NCBI GenBank assembly: GCA_028281325.1 | Contig: JANQKC010000035.1 | Span: 186,001-250,000, forward strand | DNA: 64,000 nt | Reading direction: 5' to 3' | DNA from: Alphaproteobacteria bacterium | GTDB taxonomy: Bacteria > Pseudomonadota > Alphaproteobacteria > UBA8366 | In this document: piece by piece, positions 1 to 8,463 of the stretch | Layout: each line of letters begins with the position of its first letter | Numbering within the stretch: position 1 is the stretch's first letter | Notes under the pieces: model-generated | What the model was told of the DNA's origin: nothing | What the model saw: only the letters and a program-made list of their open reading frames with translations | The model's database searches: none | Position numbers and translations under genes: made by a program

Positions 1-922
1 GCAGGCTGCGGTTATAGACCTTGCCGTAGCGGTGCTGGAACGCCACGTCGCCGAAGGTGTTGGTCGCCTGATACCACAGGTAATGGCGGATATCGTGCCG
101 GGTCCACTGATACTTCGCCATCACCTTGGCGTGCTCCGGTCCGATGACCACGGCGCAATGTCCGGCGCTGACGGCGTTGTTATGGGCGATGGTGCTCATC
201 GCCGAGACGATGCTGTCGAGGATGCCTTCCGGATCGTCCGAGACATGGTTGGTGACGCTATGTGGCGGCTCGGCGGGCATCACGAAGACCGTCGAGTCCT
301 CCTGATCGAACCCCTTCTCCACGTGATAGGGCGCAAGGCAGCCGATCTCTTCGTTTTCGGCGATGCAATAGGTGTATTTCGCGGGAGAGCCGAGGGTGCT
401 CTTGTCCAACTCCCCGGGCCAACCGCCGCCGACATTCAACAAGACCATCCGGATCGCCCGGCCGATCGTCGCGTTCGCCCGATTGCCCGAGCCGAAGGCA
501 TTGTGGCCGCTGTTCATGCCGATCTCGTTCCGGATCGGTCCGTTCACGACCAGGAGCGGCGACGCCATATGTGTCGTCGCCTGCACGCCGACCAGGTTGA
601 ACGCGGTGGAGCACAGCGCCAGCATCGCCGCCCGAACGACCGGCGCGTATTCCGGCTTGCAACCGGCCATCACCATGTTGATCGCCAGCACCTCGCGGGT
701 GAGGTTGCCCCACCGGGGCGGCACCCGGGCTTCGACGTAATCCGGGTCACCGCCGAGGGCCGCGATCATCGCCTCGACCTTCTCCGGCGTCGGCGGCGCG
801 ACAGGGAAGCCGTCGGAATATCCCTTATCATAGTACCACTCGACCAGGTCGGTATCGTTGGGCACCGCCGACGGCTCGGCATCCGTATCGGCGCTGCGTT
901 TCGCGAGGGCTTCACCCGTCAT
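1..922 (-). CDS. Conserved hypothetical protein, truncated by window edge
   Basis: About 307 codons are visible and the 3' end lies outside the window. I chose the ATG at 922, preceded by AGAGAAG; an in-frame ATG at 937 is the alternative. The N-terminus carries a DGFPVAPPTP stretch near residues 37-46 and later segments rich in Gly, Asn and Met (for example GMNSGHNAFGSGN). I see no signal peptide or membrane segment. From memory, proteins with a DGxPVxPPT signature are a widespread uncharacterised family, sometimes found beside or fused to UGSC-type (seleno)proteins, but I cannot confirm that here. The gene is divergent from a LysR regulator at 1048, the usual arrangement for a regulated target. 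Function unknown. Confidence 0.75.
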   Translation of the reverse strand, partial: MTGEALAKRSADTDAEPSAVPNDTDLVEWYYDKGYSDGFPVAPPTPEKVEAMIAALGGDPDYVEARVPPRWGNLTREVLAINMVMAGCKPEYAPVVRAAMLALCSTAFNLVGVQATTHMASPLLVVNGPIRNEIGMNSGHNAFGSGNRANATIGRAIRMVLLNVGGGWPGELDKSTLGSPAKYTYCIAENEEIGCLAPYHVEKGFDQEDSTVFVMPAEPPHSVTNHVSDDPEGILDSIVSAMSTIAHNNAVSAGHCAVVIGPEHAKVMAKYQWTRHDIRHYLWYQATNTFGDVAFQHRYGKVYNRSL

Positions 923-1017
923 CGATTCTTCTCTCATTGGTGGCGGAGTTCGATGCCCAACTATGCGCACAACACGGTAATGCTTCAATACTTTCCTAAT
1001 TTCCTTTATTATTCCAT

Positions 1018-1029
1018 TTTATGCATAAA
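1018..1029. promoter_or_regulatory. 12-bp palindrome in divergent LysR promoter region
   Basis: TTTATGCATAAA is a perfect palindrome 19 nt before the LysR start codon, in an AT-rich island between divergent genes. It could be an autoregulatory operator or part of a promoter. A palindrome of this size also arises by chance in AT-rich DNA, so this is weak. Confidence 0.3.
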
Positions 1030-1047
1030 TACGATTGATGCTCACCG

Positions 1048-1974
1048 ATGCCCGCCGACGCCGACAAACAGGATCTCAGCTCCCGACAACTCCGCTGTGT
1101 CGTGTCGCTGGCGCGGTACGGCAGCTTCGTCGCCGCCGCCGCGGACTTGAACATGTCGCAACCTGCCTTGACGCGGGCCATCATGCGGGTCGAGGAAACG
1201 CTGGGTGTGCGGCTGTTCACCCGCAGCACGCGGCGGGTCGCGCTGACCGGGGCGGGCGGGGAGTTCGTGCCGGTTGCGGAGCGCCTGCTCGCGGACCTGG
1301 AAATCAGCGTGCAGAACATGCGGGCGTTGCAGAGCCGCGAGCGCGGTCAGCTGGTGATCGCCTGTCTCATGTCGGTCGCCTATGGCGTGCTGCCCAAGGT
1401 CATCGCGGACTATCACCAGCGCCATCGCGGCGTCGACCTGGAAATCCGCGAAGGCCTGTTGAGCACCGTCATCGAAGACGTGCGCAGCGGCCTTGTCGAT
1501 TTCGGGATCGGCGACATCACCAACTCCCCCGCCCTGCCCGATGCGATCGAAGCGACCCCGTTGCGCGACGAACGGTTCCGGGTGGTGCTGCGCACCGACC
1601 ATCGTCTGGCCGCGCGGCGGCGCCTGGGCATGAAGGATTTGCGGGACGAAACGGTAATCACGATGCCGTTCGGCGCGGGCATGCGGCGGCTGATCGACGG
1701 CAGCGCCGCGACGGCAGGGATCGGCTTCGATCGCACAATCACAGTGAGTCAGTTCGCCACGGTCTTTTCGCTGGTGCGGTCCGGGATCGGCGTGTCGATC
1801 GTACCCGAATCGGCGCTGGCGATCGAACCGGACCCGTCCGTGCGCTCGCTGCCGCTCACCAATCCCGCGATTACACGGAAACTCGGATTGCTGCGGATCC
1901 GCAACCGCCCGACATCGCCCGCCGCCGAAGGTTTCCTCGACCTTCTTGGAATCGCGCCTTCGCCAAACCTCTAG
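1048..1974 (+). CDS. LysR-family transcriptional regulator
   Basis: 308 residues, the normal length for LysR proteins. The N-terminal winged helix-turn-helix spans about residues 10-70, with the family pattern around AAADLNMSQPALTRAI and LGVRLFTRSTRRVALT. The rest is a periplasmic-binding-protein-like effector domain beginning near RGQLVIACL. LysR proteins are usually tetramers that bind a small co-inducer and control a divergent gene, so the truncated gene ending at 922 on the minus strand is the likely target. The 125-bp intergenic region is AT-rich compared with its surroundings. The stop codon is only 1 nt from the convergent stop of the next gene. The ligand cannot be deduced from sequence. 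Confidence 0.93.
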   Translation: MPADADKQDLSSRQLRCVVSLARYGSFVAAAADLNMSQPALTRAIMRVEETLGVRLFTRSTRRVALTGAGGEFVPVAERLLADLEISVQNMRALQSRERGQLVIACLMSVAYGVLPKVIADYHQRHRGVDLEIREGLLSTVIEDVRSGLVDFGIGDITNSPALPDAIEATPLRDERFRVVLRTDHRLAARRRLGMKDLRDETVITMPFGAGMRRLIDGSAATAGIGFDRTITVSQFATVFSLVRSGIGVSIVPESALAIEPDPSVRSLPLTNPAITRKLGLLRIRNRPTSPAAEGFLDLLGIAPSPNL

Positions 1975-1975
1975 C

Positions 1976-2530
1976 TTAACGGCCCGGCGGCATGTTCTCG
2001 GCCGGGTCGATGACGCCGTCGTCCTCGATCTCGACCTCGAAATTCTCCAGGAAGCGGCACACCATCATGTAGAAGCCGATGGTCAGGGTGAGCTCGGACA
2101 TCTCGCGGTGCGAGAGCACCGCCGAAACCGCGGCATAGGCTTCGTCGCTCGCCTTCACGTCCTGCACGACCTCGTCGGTATAACGCAGGATTGCCCGCTC
2201 CAGCGGCGAGAACAGGTCCGCCTCGGGGTCGTCCCGCACGGCCGCGATCTTCTCATCCGGCACGCCGACATGGCGCGCCACCCGGACATGTTGGTGCAGT
2301 TCATAGGCCGCGTCCGACAGGTATCCGACCCGCAGGATGACGAGTTCGCGCAGCACCGGGTCCAGGTCCGCCTTGAAAAGCAAGGCGTTGCCCAGCTTCA
2401 TGAAGCCGTATACCGAGGTCTCGGCGTGCGGCAGCATGCGATAGATGTTTAGCATCGGCGAGATGCGCCCGACGAAACTGCGCACGTCGTCCGGCAGCGC
2501 GTCGTGGTCGGGATACGGAATGCGCGCCAT
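1976..2530 (-). CDS. Carboxymuconolactone decarboxylase (AhpD-like) family protein
   Basis: 184 residues. The central segment ELVILRVGYLSDAAYELHQH (about residues 62-81) matches the CMD/AhpD fold signature, with the conserved Glu and His of the YExxxH type. No CxxC pair is visible, so a thiol-peroxidase role of the classical AhpD kind is unlikely. Family members include carboxymuconolactone decarboxylases, AhpD and many uncharacterised proteins. The start has GGTGGAG just upstream. The gene lies 30 nt downstream of the tRNA-Sec 3' end on the same strand, so it may be read from the Sec operon. Exact substrate unknown. Confidence 0.8.
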   Translation of the reverse strand: MARIPYPDHDALPDDVRSFVGRISPMLNIYRMLPHAETSVYGFMKLGNALLFKADLDPVLRELVILRVGYLSDAAYELHQHVRVARHVGVPDEKIAAVRDDPEADLFSPLERAILRYTDEVVQDVKASDEAYAAVSAVLSHREMSELTLTIGFYMMVCRFLENFEVEIEDDGVIDPAENMPPGR

Positions 2531-2560
2531 GGCTCCACCTCGGTCGGAAAGTCGGGAAAT

Positions 2561-2655
2561 TGGCGGAAGAGTGTGGGAGTCGAACCCACCAGGAACGTTG
2601 TACGTCCCTCAACGGTTTTGAAGACCGCACGAGACACCGGCCCCGATACTCCTCC
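2561..2655 (-). tRNA. selC: Selenocysteine tRNA (anticodon UCA)
   Basis: The minus strand folds as a 95-nt tRNA ending in an encoded CCA (2561-2563). The acceptor stem has 8 bp (GGAGGAGT with ACTCTTCC), one more than in normal tRNAs and diagnostic for tRNA-Sec. The anticodon loop is TTCAAAA with anticodon TCA at 2619-2621. A long variable arm pairs GGGACGT with ACGTTCC around an ACA loop. The T-arm contains GGTTCGACTCC. selA and selB lie directly upstream on the same strand, which settles the identity. A UCA anticodon reads UGA. No Sec-containing gene is evident inside the window. Confidence 0.97.
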
Positions 2656-2712
2656 GCGAGTGATCCTAGGCAGTCGCGATGCCGCGTCAAGGGTGCAGCG
2701 GGGAAACCCGGG

Positions 2713-3810
2713 TTAAGTCGCTCGCGTACCGGCTTTTTCCGGTTTCAAGGCGATACCGTAGCCCGGCCCCTTCACGGCGAAACGATCGCCGATCAGGCTC
2801 TCGCCGGCGGCGAAGTCGGCGCGCCAGGGCACCTCGCCAAAGGGGAACTCCAGCACCTCGGCATTGGTATTGGCGGCCATGACATGCGCGCTCGCCGCCG
2901 TCGCGATCGGCCCGCTCGGATTGTGCGGCGCGAAGGTCATGCCATGGTCGGCCGCCAGCTTGCAGATACGGTCCAACGGCCCCACGCCGCCGACGTATTT
3001 CACATCCGCAATCAACACATCCACCGCGCCGCTGCGGATCAGGGCTTCGAAGTCCTCGTGCACCAACAAAGCCTCCCCGCCCGCGATGCGTGCGCCCGAC
3101 GCATCCCGCAGCCGCTGCATCTCGACGGGATCGAGGTCCGGCAGCGGGTCCTCGATCCAGCCGATATCCAATTCCCGGGCCAAGTCGCCGAGATAGCGCA
3201 CTGTCTCGGGCGTGAACCGCCAATGGCAGTCGACCATCAATGCGACGTCCGGGCCGATCGCCGCCCGCAACGCGCGCAGCCGGTCCGCGCCCGGCCCGGC
3301 AATGCCGGTTCCCGCGACGGCGAGCCCGTCAGGCGTGACTTCGTCGAACGGCGCGAATTTCACACGTTTCAATCCGCCGGCCACCGCCTGCCGCCCGGCC
3401 GCCGCCACGGTCTCGGGCGCCCGGTCGCGGCACATCCGGTTCACATTGGCGTAGATCGGCACGTCGTCCCGGATGCTGCCGCCGCCGCTCAGCAATTCGG
3501 CAACGGATTTGTTCAGCCGACGGGCGACCAGTTCGGTCACCGCGTGCTCGACGGCGCTGGCCGCCGTTCGCGGCACCTTCTCCGCCGAAGCCGATTGCCG
3601 CAGACGATCTAACAGGGCATCCGGATCGCATTCGTCCTGCTGCAACGACGTCGCCATGTCGGCCAGCGCCGCAAGCACCGCTTCGTCGTCGCCGGACCCG
3701 CTGGCCTCGCCCCAGCCCGCGTTGCCCGCGTCGTCCGCCACCCGCACGAATATCCAATCGCCGCGATGATTGACGGGGATACGGTGCGTTTCGAAGGCGG
3801 TAATACGCAT
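2713..3810 (-). CDS. Mandelate racemase/muconate lactonizing enzyme family protein (enolase superfamily)
   Basis: 365 residues, a normal length for the superfamily. The three acidic metal ligands are visible as Asp194 (VDCHWRF), Glu220 (WIEDPLP) and Glu246 (IAGGE). The general base pair includes His296 in PHNPSGP, and Lys148/Lys151 sit on the second barrel strand. Such enzymes abstract a proton alpha to a carboxylate of a Mg2+-bound acid and act as sugar-acid dehydratases or racemases. The start codon is 2 nt after the selB stop and the gene ends 58 nt before tRNA-Sec, so it sits inside the selenocysteine operon. No in-frame UGA is present. Substrate unknown; an acid-sugar dehydratase is the best guess. 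Confidence 0.88.
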   Translation of the reverse strand: MRITAFETHRIPVNHRGDWIFVRVADDAGNAGWGEASGSGDDEAVLAALADMATSLQQDECDPDALLDRLRQSASAEKVPRTAASAVEHAVTELVARRLNKSVAELLSGGGSIRDDVPIYANVNRMCRDRAPETVAAAGRQAVAGGLKRVKFAPFDEVTPDGLAVAGTGIAGPGADRLRALRAAIGPDVALMVDCHWRFTPETVRYLGDLARELDIGWIEDPLPDLDPVEMQRLRDASGARIAGGEALLVHEDFEALIRSGAVDVLIADVKYVGGVGPLDRICKLAADHGMTFAPHNPSGPIATAASAHVMAANTNAEVLEFPFGEVPWRADFAAGESLIGDRFAVKGPGYGIALKPEKAGTRAT

Positions 3811-3812
3811 CG

Positions 3813-5732
3813 TTATCCGAAGACCTCCATCGAAGACTGCTGGATTTCCCGGTTGTCGCCGATCCGCCGTGTAAAGCCCTGTTTGTCGAAGAACTCCAGC
3901 ACCTGGATCGTCACGTTACGGCCGATTCCGGTCGCGTCCCGATAGTCGCGCGCATCGAAGGTGCCGTCCTCTGCCGATTTGGCGACGCCTTCGGCAATTT
4001 CCGCCAGCTGGCGCAATGTGTCCGGCAGGTAGTAACGGTTGTCCGCGACCCGGTAGAGCATCCCCATGCGGGTCACCCGCATCAGCAGTTGTTCCAGCGG
4101 CTTCAGATCGTAATCCAACTCCTCGGCCAACTCGCGCACGCGCGGCGGACGCAGGTGATCCACGTCGAGCAAGGGCCGGATGCGTTCCCACATCGCCGCG
4201 TCGTTCGGGGCCAACGCGGCACGATGTCCCGGCAAGTGTAGGCTGGAGCCGTCGCGCAAAACGCGCTTGTCCCGGATCAATTCCAAGACCAGCGCCGAGA
4301 ACAGATCTTCGCGCAGGCGCTGCGGCATGGCGCGGCGAAGCTGGGCCTCGCCCGGCCCCGGCTGGTCCGGCGATTTGTCATGCCACGCCCGGAGCTGTTC
4401 CAAGGCCGCCGCCTGCATCGCATCCCATTGCGCGCGGGAGAACCCGACGGGCGCGTCCGGCTTCCCGGTGCGCACCATATCGATACGACGCCAAAGCTTG
4501 TCGGCTTCGGCCGGCGGCAGGTTCCAGGCGGTCGCCAGCCGTTGAAGATCGACACCATCCGACGCCCGGTCGAGCAGGGCCGACAACCGCGCATCCGCCG
4601 CCTCCACCTCCAGCGCTTCCAGAACGGCGAGCCGGTCCGGCGTCCGACGGCCCCGTTTCGGCGAGAAGGGATCGATGATCCAGCCACCGCCGACGGTCCG
4701 TTGCGCCGACTGGTCGCGCAGGATCAACCGGTCGCCGCGCAACGCCCCGACCGGATGATCGAGCACGAGTTGCACGCGGCCACTCTCTCCCGGCTTGATC
4801 GACCAGCCATCCAGAATGGCGACCCGTCCGGTCACGTCGACGGCACCGAGATGGACATGCACCGGGGTCCAATGCCGTAAGGCCTTGGTCTCGCCCGGCA
4901 GCAACCGGATGCGGGCGTCGAGCCGGTCGGAGGGCGCATGGATGGCGCCGGGTAAGACCCAATCGCCGCGGTGCACCGCATCGCGGTCGATATCGCCGCC
5001 GGTGATGTTGAGCGCACAGCGTTGCCCGACGGTACCGACATCGGATTGCTGGTTCTGCGCATGGATGGACCGGACCCGGACCGGCAATCCGGAGGGCGAG
5101 AGCAACAAGCGGTCGCCGGCAGAGACGGTGCCGGAAAAGACGGTGCCGGTCACCACGACGCCCGCCCCGGAAAGGGTGAAACAGCGGTCGACGGCAAGGC
5201 GGAAATGCCCGTCCGTACGCCGGTCGGCAATCGACGCCGCTATGCTGGAGAGGTGTTGCTGGAGTTCCGGAATGCCCTCGCCGGTGATGCCCGAAACCGG
5301 AAAGACCGGCGCGCCGCTCAACCCCGTTTCGACGAGCAACAGCGCGATCTCGTCGCGTACCTGGGAAACCCGCTGAGGATCGACACGGTCGATCTTGGTC
5401 AACGCGACCGCCCCGGCGCTCAGACCCAGCAGATCGAGAATCGCGAGATGCTCCAGCGTCTGCGGCATCGGGCCGTCATCCGCCGCCACGACGAGCAACG
5501 CGAAGTCGATCCCGGTGACGCCGGCCAGCATGTTGCGGACAAACCGCTCATGCCCCGGCACATCGATGAAGCCGACGCGCGTGCCATCCGTCAGCGTGTC
5601 ATAGGCGAAGCCCAGGTCGATAGAAACGCCGCGCGCCTTTTCCTCCGGCAGGCGATCGGTATCGACACCGGTCAGCGCCTTCACCAGAACGGTCTTGCCA
5701 TGATCGATATGTCCGGCGGTTGCGATAATCAC
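3813..5732 (-). CDS. selB: Selenocysteine-specific translation elongation factor SelB
   Basis: 639 residues, typical for bacterial SelB. GTPase motifs are clear: GHIDHGKT (7-14), DVPGHE (57-62) and TKID (112-115). After the EF-Tu-like domains comes a long C-terminal half containing the winged-helix repeats that in this family bind the SECIS hairpin. SelB delivers Sec-tRNA to an in-frame UGA on the ribosome. It follows selA by 9 nt on the same strand and is followed after 2 nt by the enolase-superfamily gene and then tRNA-Sec. The whole set is probably one transcript. Confidence 0.97.
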   Translation of the reverse strand: MIIATAGHIDHGKTVLVKALTGVDTDRLPEEKARGVSIDLGFAYDTLTDGTRVGFIDVPGHERFVRNMLAGVTGIDFALLVVAADDGPMPQTLEHLAILDLLGLSAGAVALTKIDRVDPQRVSQVRDEIALLLVETGLSGAPVFPVSGITGEGIPELQQHLSSIAASIADRRTDGHFRLAVDRCFTLSGAGVVVTGTVFSGTVSAGDRLLLSPSGLPVRVRSIHAQNQQSDVGTVGQRCALNITGGDIDRDAVHRGDWVLPGAIHAPSDRLDARIRLLPGETKALRHWTPVHVHLGAVDVTGRVAILDGWSIKPGESGRVQLVLDHPVGALRGDRLILRDQSAQRTVGGGWIIDPFSPKRGRRTPDRLAVLEALEVEAADARLSALLDRASDGVDLQRLATAWNLPPAEADKLWRRIDMVRTGKPDAPVGFSRAQWDAMQAAALEQLRAWHDKSPDQPGPGEAQLRRAMPQRLREDLFSALVLELIRDKRVLRDGSSLHLPGHRAALAPNDAAMWERIRPLLDVDHLRPPRVRELAEELDYDLKPLEQLLMRVTRMGMLYRVADNRYYLPDTLRQLAEIAEGVAKSAEDGTFDARDYRDATGIGRNVTIQVLEFFDKQGFTRRIGDNREIQQSSMEVFG

Positions 5733-5741
5733 GGCGGCCGG

Positions 5742-7154
5742 TCACTTCACCGAAAGATGGCGGAGCTGGTCCACGAAGGCCGCTTCATCCTCAAGGCACC
5801 GGAGATCAAGCGAGAAAGCGTCGTTCTGGATGCGTCCGATGACCGGTTGCGGCAACTGCCGGAACGCTGTCGCAAGCCGTTTCAGCGCACGCCCCGCGCC
5901 CCGCCTTCCCGTATCCGGCCGGACGGTGAGCGCCGCGCTCGGCAGCAGATCCACCGGCAGCGCGCCGCTACCGATCTGACTGTGGCAATCGTCGATACAT
6001 ACGGTAAAACCATCGCCCACCGCGTCGGCGAGCCTCGGTTGCAATCGCTCCGCCAGCGCCCGAATCTCGTCGGGCGACCGCGTCAGGGACCGCAATGCCG
6101 GCATACGTTCGGTCAGACGATCCGGGTCGAGATAGAGCCGGAAGACCGTGGCCAAGGCGGCGATCGTCATCTTGTCCAACCGCAACGCGCGTTTCAGCGG
6201 GTTCTTCCGCACCTTGGCGACCAAATCCTTGCGGCCGACGATGATGCCGGCCTGCGGTCCGCCCAACAGCTTGTCGCCGCTGAAGGTGACGAGATCGGCG
6301 CCGGACGCGATCGCTTCCGCCGGGGTCGGCTCGTGCGGCAGCCCGAAGGCTTCGAGATCGATCAGCGTGCCACTGCCCAAATCGACGACGCAGGGCAGGT
6401 CATGGCGATGCGCCAGATCGGCGAGCTTGTCTTCGGGAACCTCGGCGGTGAAGCCCTGCACCTCGTAGTTGCTCGTATGAACCGCCATCAACAACGCGGT
6501 GCTCGGTCCGATTGCCGCCTCGAAATCCTTCAGATGCGTCCGATTGGTCGTACCCACTTCGCAGAGCTTGCACCCCGCCCGCTTCATGATGTCCGGAATT
6601 CGGAAGGCGCCGCCGATTTCGATCAACTGGCCGCGCGACACCGGCACTTCCTTGCGCATCGCCAACGTATTCAGGACCAGCAACACGGCGGCGGCGTTGT
6701 TGTTCACCACCGTCGCGGCTTCCGCGCCGGTCAATCGGCAAATGACCTCTTCGATGTGGTCGTCGCGGTCGCCGCGCCGGCCGGTATCCAGGTCGTATTC
6801 GAGATTGCTGGCGCCACCGGACACAGCGATGACCGCGTCCAACGCTTCCTGCGGTAAGGCGGCGCGGCCGAGATTCGTGTGCAGCACGGTGCCGGTAAGA
6901 TTGAAGACCGGAACAAGCGATGGCCGCAACACGTCGGCCACACGGACTTCGATGCGGCGCAGGAGTTCTTCCTCACCGGGTGCGGCGCCCTTGTCGTCTT
7001 TCAGCGCCCATCGCGCGGTATCCAGCACCTCCCGAACCGCGTCGGTGACGAGCGGCCGGCCGTGCACGGAACTCAACCCTTCCACCGACGCATGCCGCAG
7101 CAGACGGTCAACGGAGGGCAACACGGGTCGGGCTGGCGAAGCGGCTTTTGCCAT
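5742..7154 (-). CDS. selA: L-seryl-tRNA(Sec) selenium transferase SelA
   Basis: 470 residues, normal for SelA. The PLP-binding lysine is Lys295 in TFSGDKLLGGPQAG. The N-terminal part contains LTGTVLHTNLGRA (about 87-99) and NNNAA (151-155), both characteristic of SelA. The enzyme is a PLP-dependent decamer that converts Ser-tRNA(Sec) to Sec-tRNA(Sec) using selenophosphate. selD, which makes selenophosphate, is not in this window. selA is first in the operon; a plausible promoter lies at 7190-7218. The ATG at 7154 is the first Met of the conserved reading frame. Confidence 0.96.
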   Translation of the reverse strand: MAKAASPARPVLPSVDRLLRHASVEGLSSVHGRPLVTDAVREVLDTARWALKDDKGAAPGEEELLRRIEVRVADVLRPSLVPVFNLTGTVLHTNLGRAALPQEALDAVIAVSGGASNLEYDLDTGRRGDRDDHIEEVICRLTGAEAATVVNNNAAAVLLVLNTLAMRKEVPVSRGQLIEIGGAFRIPDIMKRAGCKLCEVGTTNRTHLKDFEAAIGPSTALLMAVHTSNYEVQGFTAEVPEDKLADLAHRHDLPCVVDLGSGTLIDLEAFGLPHEPTPAEAIASGADLVTFSGDKLLGGPQAGIIVGRKDLVAKVRKNPLKRALRLDKMTIAALATVFRLYLDPDRLTERMPALRSLTRSPDEIRALAERLQPRLADAVGDGFTVCIDDCHSQIGSGALPVDLLPSAALTVRPDTGRRGAGRALKRLATAFRQLPQPVIGRIQNDAFSLDLRCLEDEAAFVDQLRHLSVK

Positions 7155-7189
7155 AGAAGCGGTGATCTCGGTTTGGTTGGGAACACCCC

Positions 7190-7218
7190 AAGCTAGGACG
7201 GCGGATAATCAGCGTCAA
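7190..7218 (-). promoter_or_regulatory. Candidate sigma70 promoter of the selAB operon
   Basis: On the minus strand TTGACG (7218-7213) is followed after 17 nt by TAGCTT (7195-7190). The -35 element matches 5 of 6 positions and the -10 element 3 of 6. It lies about 36-64 nt upstream of the selA start. Modest evidence by pattern only. Confidence 0.4.
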
Positions 7219-7299
7219 CGACCCGGCCGTCATTTTAAGAAATCTAAGAACGAATTCCTGTTTTGTTAACCATTTCTTCTTGTCTTCGCGCTTTACTAC

Positions 7300-7498
7300 A
7301 CATGCAGACGGACGAGGTTCCGCGCCCCATTCCAGCGAAGCCCATGCGGCACGGCGTCTCGGAAGCAAGTCAGGGTGTGCGTCAGAACCCGATCACGACC
7401 GCATCCCATTTTCTTGCCCTTCGTCGATGCAAGCCAAACCTGTTTCTCTCCCTGTGCCTGAGGGCGGTTTTCAGAAGAATGGAAACCGCCCTTTCTTT
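7300..7498 (+). ncRNA. Possible structured small RNA ending in an intrinsic terminator
   Basis: Between selA and the porin gene the plus strand can form nested helices. GACGA (from 7311) pairs with TCGTC (about 7420). Inside it, GGTTCCGCGC plus CCC pairs with GGG, GTGCG and GAACC around 7365-7390 with a small bulge. A third hairpin at 7462-7491 is a terminator. No convincing reading frame with a ribosome binding site covers the region. The pairing was found by eye; I do not recognise a known RNA family. The 5' end is a guess. It could instead be untranslated spacer DNA. Confidence 0.33.
7462..7498 (+). terminator. Rho-independent terminator
   Basis: GGGCGGTTTTC (7462-7472) pairs with GGAAACCGCCC (7481-7491) across an 8-nt loop and is followed by TTTCTTT. 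No annotated plus-strand gene precedes it, which is the main argument for a small RNA upstream. Confidence 0.65.
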
Positions 7499-7602
7499 GC
7501 GACAATGCCTCAGCCATTGTCTAAGTTTAGAGCAGCCTGCTGAAACTATCGGCGTTTCTTGCATTGCATATTTTTTGAGCATCATAAAAATTTAACAATA
7601 TC

Positions 7603-7615
7603 AATCAATTCCTTA
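7603..7615 (+). promoter_or_regulatory. IHF-like binding site upstream of the porin promoter
   Basis: AATCAATTCCTTA matches the consensus WATCAANNNNTTR at every defined position. It ends 11 nt before the -24 element of the sigma54 promoter, where IHF bending commonly helps an enhancer-binding protein reach the polymerase. The surrounding DNA is AT-rich. Confidence 0.5.
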
Positions 7616-7625
7616 TTTTGCCTCA

Positions 7626-7641
7626 TGGCACGCGTCTTGCG
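7626..7641 (+). promoter_or_regulatory. Sigma54 (-24/-12) promoter for the TorF-type porin gene
   Basis: TGGCACGCGTCTTGCG holds the invariant GG (7627-7628) and GC (7639-7640) with exactly 10 nt between them and matches TGGCACG-N4-TTGC. Transcription should start near 7652, about 38 nt before the chosen ATG. An activator of the NtrC/DctD kind would be required; its site is not identified. Confidence 0.7.
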
Positions 7642-7689
7642 ACCTCGTGTTGAATTTCGCGTACGCATCGCATGAGGAAAGGGAAAAAC

Positions 7690-8445
7690 ATGCATAAAAA
7701 AATGCTCGCTTGCGCCACCGCTTTTTTCTTGGCAACGGGGACCATGGCGACCGCCGACGACAAAGACGCCGTCGACAACTTCTTCGACAGCATCGGCTCC
7801 TTCTCGGCGGAAGTCGCCGGCACGACCGACTATACGTTCCGCGGCATTTCTCAGACCGACGAAGGCCCTGCCATTCAAGGTTCTTTCGGCTGGTCGAAGG
7901 ATTTCAACGTGGGCGGCCAAAAGATCACCACCTTCGCCGGCGCATGGGCATCGAACGTCGACTTCTCGGATAACGACAACGCGCATATCGAGATCGACTA
8001 TTCGGGTGGATTGGGCACGGAGATCGCCGGCGTTTCGCTGGAAGCCTTCGCGATCTACTACAACTATCCGAACGCACGCGACGGCTTGGACTATGACTAT
8101 ATCGAAGCGGGCGCCGGCGCCGGCTATGACTTCGGTGTCGCCTCGGTCGGGGGACAGTTCTACTGGTCGCCGGACTTCTTCGGCGGCATTGGCGATGCGT
8201 ATTACGTTGCCGGCGACGTGAGCGTCCCGTTGCCATTCAAGCTGACGATCGACGGGCATATCGGGTACAGCATTTTCGACAATTCCGGCAGCACCGACTA
8301 TGCCGATTGGTCCATTGCGGTCACCCGCAACATCCTCGGCTTCGACCTCAGCTTGGCCTATGTCGACACCGATCTTAGTACATCGGAATGTGGCGGCGAC
8401 CTGTGCGATGCCAGGGCCGTCTTCACCGTGTCGAAAGCCTTCTAA
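7690..8445 (+). CDS. TorF-family putative outer membrane porin
   Basis: 251 residues. I chose ATG 7690 because AGGAAAGGGA precedes it and because it gives a clean signal peptide (MHKKMLACATAFFLATGTMA, cleavage near Ala22). The mature part has alternating hydrophobic and polar residues typical of beta strands, a TTDYTFRGISQTDEGPA segment characteristic of the TorF/TIGR02001 family, and a C-terminal Phe as expected for an outer-membrane barrel. Family members are uncharacterised porin-like proteins, often near nitrogen or dicarboxylate genes. The gene stands alone behind a sigma54 promoter, so expression is probably tied to a nutrient signal. Confidence 0.82.
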   Translation: MHKKMLACATAFFLATGTMATADDKDAVDNFFDSIGSFSAEVAGTTDYTFRGISQTDEGPAIQGSFGWSKDFNVGGQKITTFAGAWASNVDFSDNDNAHIEIDYSGGLGTEIAGVSLEAFAIYYNYPNARDGLDYDYIEAGAGAGYDFGVASVGGQFYWSPDFFGGIGDAYYVAGDVSVPLPFKLTIDGHIGYSIFDNSGSTDYADWSIAVTRNILGFDLSLAYVDTDLSTSECGGDLCDARAVFTVSKAF

Positions 8446-8463
8446 ACGAAAGGCTCGGCACAT

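Noticed and set aside
32-1150. Long plus-strand reading frame over the first gene
   Set aside because: Its translation is Arg/His/Asp-rich and lacks motifs, and it runs antisense to the conserved minus-strand gene and into the LysR gene. It is a high-GC shadow frame.
4971-6857. 628-codon plus-strand frame opposite selB and selA
   Set aside because: It is antisense to two clearly identified genes and its composition is that of a mirror frame of GC-rich codons.
7300-7498. 6S RNA or signal recognition particle RNA
   Set aside because: The conserved SRP loop sequence and the long 6S central bubble were not found; only a generic structured RNA is supported.
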